Shown here: positions 55,290-64,000 of the stretch, one piece after another
Position numbering within the stretch: the first letter of the stretch is position 1
Layout of the letters: each line of letters starts with the position of its first letter
Source of the DNA: Strigamia acuminata
Lineage: Eukaryota; Arthropoda; Chilopoda; Geophilomorpha; Linotaeniidae
NCBI GenBank assembly: GCA_949358305.1
Contig: OX442323.1
Span: forward strand, 8,494,001 to 8,558,000
Reading direction: 5' to 3'
Length of the DNA stretch: 64,000 bases
The notes under the pieces: model-generated
Databases searched by the model: none
What the model was told of the DNA's origin: nothing
Seen by the model: the letters and a program-made list of their open reading frames with translations, nothing else
Program-made: the position numbers and the translations under genes

Positions 55290-55995
55290 AGTGCGCAATA
55301 TGCAATTCATGTTTGTATATCTCGAGCCAATATTGTGTTTACAAGACCAGGACTAGAAAATGCTGCGCCAACAAAGCACAAAATGCACTTTTCCACTGAT
55401 TTTTCAAAAGAAAAAAATTAAAATGTACGTGCAAAAATAATCTTTTACTGGAAATTCTACAGGATTAGTGCAAAAAAAGATGAAAAAGAATTAACCATTT
55501 GTGGAAAAATGGAGAACTAAGTAAACGTGGAATATGGAGTTATGCAATATCCGTTGTACTGAATTATTCTTGTTTATTGTGTGATTTCAACAAGGCGAAT
55601 ATCGTGTTTCTTTATAACACCGCATGCAATTGCACGTTACGCGTATCATTCCGCATTAAAAATTCAATTTTATTTTGTGATTGATTTCCATACAAATATC
55701 GAGTCGTTTAACAAAACCTTCTGCAACTGCACGTTGTGCGATTCATGTTTGTACATCACAAGTTTGGAATTCCATTTCAATAACGAATTTGTTGAAAACT
55801 ACCGGTAGTCAACATCGTGTTTACATTTTGTGTGGAATGTGCGTTGTATTATTTAATCTTTTAACATGCAAATCTTGTGTTTCTATATAAAACCCCATGA
55901 AAGACTGCACGTTATGCGTCTCATTTCGCATTTAATACTCAACTTCTCACAAAACATTTGAATAAATTGTGCTGAAAACGAGTCTGTATAGTTCG
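55290..55995 (+). promoter_or_regulatory. Upstream region of G20, double spacer cassette
   Basis: Two spacer types are joined: 55,310-55,640 (like 39,915-40,240) then 55,665-55,995 (like 38,268-38,557), ending at TATAAA 55996-56001. A composite promoter made by unequal exchange. Confidence 0.5.
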
Positions 55996-56051
55996 TATAA
56001 ATCAGACTCAACACATCAACAGCCTCAGTTACCCAGAAGTGATCACAAACA

Positions 56052-57234
56052 ATGAATTGCTGCGTAGTTCTTTTGCTTTTGGGCTGCGCTGCAGCAGCCG
56101 CCGAACTGGTACGCTTACCACAATATAATGTCGAGTAATTTTTGTATATTGTTACAATCCGTGACAAAAATCACTAGTTTATGAATGCTATCCTTTCGTC
56201 CGCTGGTCTAGGCAATTATTTTCAACATGAGTATGAATGCGGTATGATCGACATACTCATATATCTCGCGATGTACTGCAAAGGCGACATATCGCAAAAT
56301 TTACAAAACATCAGAAAAATATTGTTAATCGCAATATATTGCCTCGCTCAAATTTTCTGATAATAAACAAACGTGAGCACAAACAGAGTTGTTCAATATC
56401 TCTTCTATTATACGTAGGGGCTGCCATACTGGGCGCCACATGCGTAAGAGCAACGTTGCCCCTACTCATAAGAATTGTATGCCTAAGCGCAACAACGATA
56501 ATTTGTATTTTAAGATAGTTTTAGCTTCCAATATTGCACCCTCGGTGACCTATGTCACTCCACACACTGCCTAGTGGTCCCAAGGCCGTCCCCCCTTGTG
56601 GAGTGGACTGGCTTAGTTGGGGAGGAGGGAGCTGAGTGGTGTGGTGAGAGAGAGACGTCTTTGGGAGAACTGAGAGAAAGGACGTGTAGTACTCGGGAGA
56701 AAAGTGTGTGCTGTTGCGGTCCCAACGCCAGCAGAAGCTACCCTGCATGCTACTACCTCTGCTGCTCTCACCATTCACCACGTTGACGCTCAGTAACATG
56801 GCGTAGTGCCTGTTGCAGCCTCCATGAGTGATCGCATGAAGAATGATCGTCCAGATTAACCAACCACGTCACCCATGGGACTCAGGTCGTTCTTACGTGA
56901 GTATGCGTCCCTCTCATTGTAGTCAATCCCCAGACTGCAGTGGGTAAGACCATATCCAGTCACAGAGTGTTATAATATATTTATCTCAATATTCTGATAA
57001 ATTTAACCAAATGTTAAAAATTATTTTGCAACAGAATGAGGCAGCTCAGTACGAGAAACAAATTGTAACACGGTGAAAAAAAGAAGACCCAAGATTAGTA
57101 AACACATTAGTTTTAATCTTAGTTGACACACCATATTAACACAACGAGGAAATAATTTCTTAGATACATGACATGGTTGTTTGAGGGATCTCCAGGTTAG
57201 ACCAGCTACCGCAGCATGCAATGACACGAAGATG
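56052..57234 (+). pseudogene. G20: disrupted type B gene
   Basis: Exon 1 (56052-56108, MNCCVVLLL...) is intact with donor GTACGC, but intron 1 breaks into repeat sequence and exon 2 is missing. An exon 3 relict (57035-57097) has TGA at codon 14, where the conserved cysteine should be. Exon 4 is absent; an exon 5 relict (57196-57234, VRPATAACNDTKM) still has its donor. Nothing further follows before the inverted G21. Certainly non-functional as a full protein; exon 1 may still be transcribed. Confidence 0.8.
56150..56960. other. Insertion inside G20: repeat plus GC-richer unclassified block
   Basis: 56,150-56,420 includes the dispersed repeat also at 50,440 and 63,690. 56,420-56,960 is richer in GC (GGAGGAGGGAGCTGAG, GCAGAAGCTACCCTGCATG) with no recognisable protein, ending near GACCATATCCAGTCACAGAG. 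Origin unknown. Confidence 0.45.
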
Positions 57235-57430
57235 GTAAGTTAAATTTATATTTGCATTGTTGAATTCACAGGATAAACTAAGAATAACTTACTACAACTA
57301 TGCAGATACCCATCTTTTTTCAACATTTTTTTCATCGTAAGGTCCGTATAAAAGGTGTTGAGAAATGGATTTGGTGTACAGTGTACAGTGTACAGTGAAT
57401 AAGTGACAGTTTACAGGCCATCAAAGAAAT

Positions 57431-59742
57431 TTATTTATTTTTTTTGTTTGTTTGTTCTTTTCCAAGTTCCTCAATAATTTCTTGCCACTCCTTCGGCTCA
57501 CGACAGAACTTTGAACAAAAACCACATTACCGTATTAATTTTAAATATAAAGATACCGTATATCCTCGGGTATATGCCGACCCGGTGTATAAGCCGACCC
57601 CCCCCTCCCCCATTCTGAGGCACCATTTTGCTAATAAATGGTGTATGCGAGTATAAGCAGAGTACGTCAAGATGTTGTGAAATTTAGTCGAAAATTGATG
57701 AAATTTACTACAATTTAGTCGATAATTGATGAAATTTACTACAATTTAGTCGAAAATTGATTAAATTGTCTACAATTAAGTCGAAAATTGATGAAATTGA
57801 CTACAATTTAGTCGAAAATTGATGAAAGTGTCTACAATTTAGTCGAAAATTGATGAAATTGACTGATTGTTGGATGGTTGGTCTTACGTATACGTTACAA
57901 TTTTTTTTTTAAATATGCGTGTATAAGCCGACCCCCCCAAATGGGCAGGGTTCAAATTTGCGCGACTCGAATTTGCGCGACCCGGTAAAAAAAATCCCAA
58001 GTTCGCGCAAATCAAATTTGCGCGATTCAAATTTGCGCGATTCAAATTTGCGCAGACCCAAATTTGCGCCGACCCAAATTTGCGCCGACCCAAATTTGCG
58101 CGAATTCGTTTGTTGCGAACGTGCGTGTGCAGGCGTGTTTCGTGCGTCGAACGTACGTGTGCGGGCGTCGGCGTAGAACGAGTGTGTGCGGGCGGCAACT
58201 TGCGTGTGCGGGCGTCGGCTTAGAACGTGCGGGCGTCGGCTTAGAACTTGCGGGCGTCGGCTTAGAACTTGCGTGTGCGGGCGTCGGCGTCGAACGAGCG
58301 TGTGCGGGCGTGTTTCGTGCGCAGGCGAGCGTGTGGTGCTTGTGCGTGAATTTTTTAACTTCAAATAGTTATTTTTACAAAATTGAAGAAAACAATGGTA
58401 AGGAAGGACTCCCATTGGTGAGAGATAAACAAATTCAAAGAACTCAGAATTTGTGGGTCACAACAGGTCAGGCTCCTGCCGACCTATGACGCGAAGAGGC
58501 GGCCGCCTCTTGGTCTCATGGGTCGGCATGGCCCTGCAACAGGTGATGGCCAGATGTGACAAATTTGCGCAAATTTGGACCGGCGCAAATTTGGGTCGGC
58601 GCAAATTTGGACCGGCGCAAATCTGGGTCGGCGCAAATTTGAGCCGCGCAAATTTGGTCCACTTTGCGCCAATTTGAGTCTGCGCAAATTTGAGCCAAAA
58701 TAAACACGGCGCAAATTTGGGTCGCGCAAATTTGGTGCTGGCCGCCCCAAATAGAGGTCCAAACTTTCAAATAAATTTCTCGGCTTATACCCGAGGATAT
58801 AAAGTACTTGTAGTTATGAGACTCTTTGTACATACTTTTGCCAAATTTGTAAAAGCACAGTCCATGAAATACTAATACAAAAGCAGCATTATTTTTGGTA
58901 TTTTCTGATTTTCAATTCAACTTACTATTTCATTTTCGCACGGAGTTATCGCTTCTTCAACTATTTTCTTTTTCTACACAAATTTGCGTCAACAAATTGT
59001 TTCTGTTATAGATTCTAAATTTAACTTACATCATCTAGTATTGAATAGAGTACGTGGGTCTTGTATTTTTTAAAATCATACAGAAATTCGGTGGTCTAGT
59101 ACATTTAAATAAAAATATTTTAACGGACGGGATTAGATTGGATTAATTTGACTCACAATTCCCAATTGTTTGTCCATGCAGAGGAAGTATTCCATTGATA
59201 ACTATATTTTTACGATTAATTAATATTTGAATCGATAAACATGAATTTAACTTACAATCTTTGTGTTCTTCTTGCATGCTGCAATGGCTGCAATAACCTG
59301 AAATCGAATTTATACGGAATTTATAAACATCGATAATGATTAATCGGGGCTTTACCTTGTCACTGTTACATTCGTGGGTATCATTTTTATTCTGTGAATA
59401 AATTATTTTTGCTTAATGTTAATAGTCAACTTAGATTAAAACAATTGAGTTTACTAAATTTGGGTTCTCTTTTCTACAAATTGCTGTAACCTTCTGCCAA
59501 AAGGCTTTACCGGAAGAGTCAAAACTTGCTTGTAGTTTCTTAATTTTGTAAGGTTTGAGTACAATTTATCAAAATTTATTGATTAATATATTACCGTCTC
59601 ATTATAGCACTGTTCCTACATGAAAAATATAAAATAATAATAACCAAAACTATTAGATATTGTATATCTGGCTTACCAGTTCGGCAGTTGCTGCCAAAAC
59701 CAAAACCAAAACCAAACCCAAGAGAAATAGACAGGAATTCAT
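57431..59742 (-). CDS. G21: type B secreted 8-Cys mini-exon protein on the minus strand, 173 aa
   Basis: Exons in order: 59742-59677, 59615-59595, 59538-59455, 59391-59356, 59297-59256, 59201-59157, 59095-59030, 58973-58926, 58871-58836, 57508-57431, phase 0. TATAAA at 59795-59800 (minus). Signal MNSCLFLLG... lengthened by VLVL repeats. Exon 2 is 7 residues (EQCYNET) and exon 3 is 28, the linked pair shared with G15 and G16. Eight core cysteines. Intron 9 is swollen to 1.3 kb by a transposon-like insertion, the longest intron of the cluster. The tail ends TNKKNK. Frames and splice sites look intact; whether the long intron is removed needs RNA. Confidence 0.8.
57557..58802. mobile_element. 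1.25-kb repeat-filled element in intron 9 of G21
   Basis: Left end TATATCCTCGGGTATATGCC and right end GGCTTATACCCGAGGATATA are inverted. Inside: six copies of a 31-bp unit with GTCGAAAATTGATGAAATT (57,685-57,865); an array of CAAATTTGCGCGAC-like words (57,955-58,110); a GC-rich array around GCGGGCGTCGGCTTAGAAC (58,120-58,330); and at 58,560-58,740 GCGCAAATTTGGGTCGG words, the inverse of the left array. No transposase. Confidence 0.7.
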
Positions 59743-60214
59743 TGTTTCTGCTACTTCTCGGTAGCTGAGCCTGATGGTGATGTGTTGAATGTGATTTATA
59801 CGAAGAAAATTGACTCGTTTTCAGCACAATTTATTCAACAACTTCGTGATAGAAATTGAATTTGAAATTCCGAATGAGACGTGCATGCGGTGTTACAAAG
59901 AAACACGATATTTGCGTTGATAAAATCACACAATAAACAAGAAAAATTGAATACAACGGATATTGTATAACGCCACATTCCACATTTATTTAGTTCTCCA
60001 TTTTTTCACAAGTGCTTAATTCTTTTTCATCTTTTTTTGTGTTTTTTTATAAAACCCCATGAAAGACTGCACGTTATGCGTCTCATGTCGCATTTAATAC
60101 TCAATTTCTCACGAAACATTTGAATAAATTGTGCTGAAAACGAGTCTGTATCGTTCGTATAAATCACACTCAACACATCACCAGTTACCAGTTACCGAGA
60201 AGTGAGCAGAAACA
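59743..60214. promoter_or_regulatory. Head-to-head promoter region between G21 and G22
   Basis: 472 bp separate the divergent start codons. TATAAA lies at 59795-59800 for the minus gene and at 60158-60163 for the plus gene. The two halves are different spacer cassettes joined near 60,033 (TCATCTTTTTTTGTG to TTTTTTTATAAAACC), marking an inversion junction. Confidence 0.65.
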
Positions 60215-61996
60215 ATGAATTGCTGCGTAGTTCTTTTGGTTTTGGTTTTGGGCTGCGCTGCAGCAAACGCCGAACTGGTAAGCCCACGACAATACATACA
60301 TTAGTGAGTTTGCGGTTGCTAATTGTTCCTTATAATTATGAGTTACAAGCTCATAATTATAATTATAATTCCTTCTTGAAATAGGCACTTGCGGTGCAAT
60401 AAATATATTTTATAAATTATACTTATAAATACCATGTAATGGTAGAACAAATCCCTATGCAAAAGAAAATGAAAATCTCTAGTTTTACTAATTTGACAGT
60501 TTTCAGACATGAAATTGTCTTCCAGTTTATTTATTTGCTTACCTGGAATGGTTTTAGTTGTTTTTATCCTTCGATGGCAGAAAGAAATTGTGATTGAGGC
60601 TGATTGTTGAAACAGGTCAGGCAGCCATTTTGAATTTCCATTAGCACCATCAGCGCCATTTGCAATAGTGGGAGGAGCTTCAAATAGTGTTAAGCGATCT
60701 GATTGGCTCCCTTATTTTACAAAATAGTGTAAAAGTTGAGGAGTTACGTTATGTTGTAAGTCCATTTTTATAATTATGAGCTTATAACTCATAATTATAA
60801 AGAACAATTGGCAACCGCAAACTCACTAATGTCTTGAAATTTTGAGTGTTATTATGTTTTGTAATATTTTAATCTAGGAAAAGTGTGTTAAACCAAAAGA
60901 AAAGGTGATATAATATATTTATCTCAATACTTTGACACATTTTATCTCAATGTTATAAATTAATACGAAACAGGCAGATCCGAAAAACTCCCTTACAAAA
61001 GTTCAGAAGCTAGTTATAGAAAAATGCATGAAAGAAAACCCAAAATTAGTAAACGCAATAGTTTTAATCTTAGCTGACTATTAACATTATGGGAAAATAA
61101 TTTATTCACAGGATAAAAATGGAACCGTAAAATGTTTAAACGACAAGGTAAAAACCTCTACAATCTAAACTCTATATAACGAATCGCAAGAGACTCGAAA
61201 AATCGATTCGTTAAAACGATAATTCGTTATATCGAAATTTTTTAACATGGTGTTATAAAACCAGCCAACCAAACCAGCCATTTTTAGGTATTCGTTCCAC
61301 CAATAATTCGTTATATCGTGATTCGTTGTAAAGAGGTTTGACTGCACTAATAATCAACGATTTTTACAAATTCCAAATAAATTCAATTCCAGTCGGAAGC
61401 AGCATACAAAGCATGCAAAACCGCAAAGTTTGTAAGTTAAATTCAAATCTTTCGATTCAAAATTTAATTCATCGACAACAATAAAGGGCTCGATGGAACG
61501 ACAACTCTGCGAGTACAAACAATTAGGAATTGTGAGTCACATTATTCCAATCTTTTTCAATCTGTCGAAATATTTTTATTTGTACTTATTAGAAGAATGA
61601 ACTTCTTCATGATTTCGCAAAATACAAAGCTCACATGCTCGCTAATGTACTAGATGATGTAAGGTTAAGTTAAATTTTAGAATTTATAAGAACAACAATT
61701 TGTTGACGCAAATTTGTGTAGAAAAAGAAAATAGTTGACGAAGCGATAACTCCGTGCGAAAAGGAAAAAGTAAGTTGAATTGAAAATCATAAATTAACAA
61801 AAATAATGCCGCTTTTGTATTAGTATTACAAGGACTGTGCTGATGAAAATTTGGCAAAAGTATGTACAAAGACTCTCTTAAGTATCTTTACAAATTAAAA
61901 TTAATACGCTAATGTGGTTTTCTTTCAAAGGTCTGTCTGGAGTACAAGAAACGACAAGAAATCATTGAGAAACTTCAGAAAAGAATAAATAAATAA
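60215..61996 (+). CDS. G22: type B secreted 8-Cys mini-exon protein, 166 aa
   Basis: Exons: 60215-60277, 60878-60904, 60974-61048, 61112-61147, 61393-61431, 61487-61531, 61593-61658, 61722-61769, 61824-61859, 61931-61996, phase 0. TATAAA at 60158. Starts MNCCVVLVL. Exon 3 (ADPKNSLTKV...EKC) is nearest to G19, exon 5 (EAAYKACKTAKF) to G18, exon 7 (KNELLHDFAKYK) to G13: a mosaic. Eight core cysteines; C-x8-C-x8-C. Intron 1 holds a 523-bp MITE and intron 4 the pogo-like MITE. The coding end runs into AATAAATAAA. Function unknown. Confidence 0.83.
60304..60826. mobile_element. MITE with GTGAGTTTGCGGTTGC ends in intron 1 of G22
   Basis: GTGAGTTTGCGGTTGC and GCAACCGCAAACTCAC are exact inverses, flanked by TA. 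Subterminal TTCCTTATAATTATGAG words are repeated inverted. Relative of the element at 48,943. Confidence 0.8.
61161..61344. mobile_element. Pogo-like MITE in intron 4 of G22
   Basis: CAATCTAAACTCTATATAAC and GTAAAGAGGTTTGACTG form the ends; TA is clear at the left. Same position as in G13, G14 and G18. Confidence 0.75.
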
Positions 61997-62192
61997 ATTT
62001 CTTTGACGGCCGATAAACTGTCACTTATTCACAACCTGTACTCCAAATCCATTTCCGAATACTTTTTCCATGTGCCTCTGCTATTGCACCAACGTAACAC
62101 ATTTTTGTACATTGTCACAATCAGTGACAAAAATCAAGTTGCTCTTTACATTCATCATCATTACTAGTTTATGTGCGCTAGTTGTATATGTA
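61997..62192. other. 3' flank of G22
   Basis: Type B 3' flank (AATTTCTTTGACGGCC), followed by a stretch with TTGTCACAATCAGTGACAAAAATCA also found near 56,155. No gene; interrupted by the Tc1 element. Confidence 0.5.
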
Positions 62193-63646
62193 CTAGTGGA
62201 AAGCATAAGTTTGGAAACATGAATGATTCCAAAAAATATTTTTTTTTCCACCTTTGTTGTGTGGAAATAAATGATTGACAAATATGACGAGTTAATACAC
62301 ATTGTTGCCCTTTTATTCAGCTTCAAAACAAAGTGTTTGAACTTAAAAAAAAAATAAAAAATGAGAGAGAAATGATGATTTTTCTTCATCTGTTCCGAAG
62401 CAAAAGTATGGAAATATTAGTTCCCTGTTGCAAAAGTTTAGAAACTTGACAATTACACATGATGTAGAAGCATTTATACAGTCAAATCAGATAACTAATC
62501 ATGTGATTGTAACATAAAATCACTTAAGATCAAACATGGTGTTAAGTGTGGATGAAAAACAAATTTTAGTGAACATGCGAGCTAAGAAGAAACCTCATGA
62601 CTGAAATTGCTAACTTTTTGAAGATGTCCCCATCATGCATCAACAAATGCTTGTAAATGTGTAAAAGAAGATGGTGGAAAGGTCAAATTGGCTAGAAAAC
62701 GTTCTGGCAGACCCCTAAAATCTACAGAATGCCAGATTCAGATCCTCAAAACACTTGTCAGGAATCAACCAAAGCTCTCTGCCAATGAATAACACATTAA
62801 ATGGCAACTTGAACCAGGTATAACAGTCCCAAAAGACATTGTTCTATGGAAACTTAAAAGTATGGGCTACAGATCTGAAGTTCCAGGATGCAAATCATAC
62901 ATGAACAACAAACAAATTCATCAAGTGGCATGCACGAGCCACGGAAATGTGGAATTCGGTTATTTTCTTCGATAATTCTAAGTTCTGCTTGTCATTTGGG
63001 GATCAGGGAGTCCATGTTTAACGATGAAAAGGCAAAGAAAATAATCTAAAATGTCTGAACACCGCTGTGAAGTATCCCCTCAGCCTTATGATCTGGGTTT
63101 GCATATCCTCCAAAGGCCCAGGACAGTTAACATTCATAGAAGGAACAGTAAATGCTGGGAAATATCAACAGATTCTCAAGGAAAGTCTATTGTCATCAAA
63201 GAGAGTTTTATTTGGGCCAACAAGTAACCTTCATGCAAGATGGAGCACCCTTCCATATGGCCAAGACCATAATGAAATGGTTTTAAACAAACAAAATCAC
63301 TTTTACCTTGGTCAGGTAACTCACCAGATATGAATCTGATAGAAAATATTTAGCTGCTGATGAAGAAACGATTAAGAGCTCACAAACCCAGAAATGAAAG
63401 CTGCAATAACACAAGTGTGGGAATCAATCACCCCAGAGGATGACAAAAACTGACATTATCAATGGCGAGAAGGATTGCTGCAGTGATCAGGAGAAAGCGC
63501 CATCCTACCAAATACTGAGGTAAAAGTCATTTATAATGGTGGTTTTTTTTTTTTGATTTGTCAATCATTTATTTCCACACAACAAAGGTGAAAGAAAAAA
63601 TATTTTTTGGAATTATTGATGTTTCCAAACTTATGCTTTCCACTAG
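62193..63646 (+). mobile_element. Tc1-like transposon with dead transposase
   Basis: Inverted ends of about 95 bp begin CTAGTGGAAAGCATAAGTTT and are flanked by the TA target (62191-62192, 63647-63648). The interior on plus is a Tc1-family transposase relict: an N-terminal helix-turn-helix region near 62,545-62,700 and, from about 63,060, words such as LMIWVCISSKGPGQL, DGAPFHMAKTIMKW and SPDMNLIENI in different frames. Multiple stops and shifts make it inactive, but the intact ends could still be recognised. Confidence 0.85.
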
Positions 63647-63648
63647 TA

Positions 63649-64000
63649 AAAGCAATTAATCGCGAAGCAAAAGCGATATATCGCAAAATTTACAAAGCAT
63701 CGGAAAAATATTGTTAATCGCAATATATTGCCTCGCTCAAATTTTCTGATAATAAACAAACGTGAGCACAAACAGAGTTGTGCAATATCCGTTCTATTAT
63801 ACGTAGTTCCGCGATTAAAATTTAATTTTCCACACAATTTTGACATAGAACTACGTTTAGGGAGACACAATGACGGAAGTAACAAACTTTTACAAAACGC
63901 GACACCAGAAACGGGACGACGTTACTCAGAACGTGCACAGAAGATAACAGGTAATGTTACCACGAGAAGAAGGAAATGAACAATTATCTAACGTAGTGAT
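63649..64000. repeat. Dispersed repeat and retroelement fragment at the window end
   Basis: 63,690-63,870 is the repeat also found at 50,440 and 56,290 (AATATATTGCCTCGCTCAAA, GACATAGAACTACGTTTAGG). It continues with 63,885-64,000, which matches the polyprotein end at 54,950-55,065. Probably one retroelement family. It is cut by the window end. Confidence 0.5.

Noticed and set aside
57884-58833. Arg/Cys-rich and NLR-rich open frames of up to 168 codons
   Set aside because: They come from short tandem arrays inside a non-coding element, in several frames and on both strands.
1-64000. tRNA, rRNA and riboswitch genes
   Set aside because: No cloverleaf with A and B boxes and no rRNA-like conserved stretch was noticed on reading. 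A covariance-model scan would be needed to exclude them.

Overview
The window is eukaryotic and almost certainly from an invertebrate animal. It is AT-rich, its genes are split by short GT-AG introns with AATAAA polyadenylation signals, and it is full of metazoan transposons (Ty3/gypsy, Ty1/copia, Tc1, pogo/Tigger, LINE and several MITE families). Nothing in it fixes the phylum. An arthropod is possible but not proven.

The main content is a tandem array of about 22 paralogous genes (called G1 to G22 here), plus orphan promoters and gene fragments. They encode small secreted, Lys/Glu-rich, probably all-helical proteins of about 160-190 aa with a core of eight cysteines. Each intact gene is cut into 8-10 mini-exons, mostly 21-84 nt. 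As reconstructed, every exon is a multiple of three and every intron is phase 0, so each exon is a symmetrical module. Cysteines fall roughly one per exon, and exon 7 normally has none. I do not recognise the family. The last three cysteines always end in C-x8-C, a spacing also seen in insect odorant-binding proteins, which is only a hint.

There are three subfamilies. Type A (start MKSC, TATA in a TATATAA-G context) fills 1-27.8 kb: G1-G8 plus dying copies G9 and G10, with a divergent member G11 at 30.7 kb. Type C (start MK-FALL, some introns lost) is G12 at 32.4 kb. Type B (start MNSC or MNCC, TATA in GTTCGTATAAATCAC) fills 38.6-62 kb: G13-G16 and G18-G22, with G15 and G21 on the minus strand. 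G17 (48.5 kb) is a C/B chimera. Broken copies are G9, G10, G20, an orphan first exon at 5.58 kb and a fragment at 50.9 kb. G15 has a mutated splice donor.

Spacers and introns carry mobile elements. The clearest is a complete, apparently very young Ty3/gypsy element (33,704-38,181, minus strand) with identical 155-bp LTRs, a 5-bp target duplication and one uninterrupted 1,353-aa gag-pol frame. There are also a solo LTR, copia remnants, a Tc1 element with a dead transposase, a Tigger derivative, nested MITEs, a perfect 12-bp x 77 minisatellite, a 188-bp satellite and a double perfect palindrome. Several insertions are shared between paralogs and record the duplication history.

All gene models come from reading splice sites and aligning paralogs by eye. 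No transcript evidence was available, and no tRNA, rRNA or CRISPR was seen.
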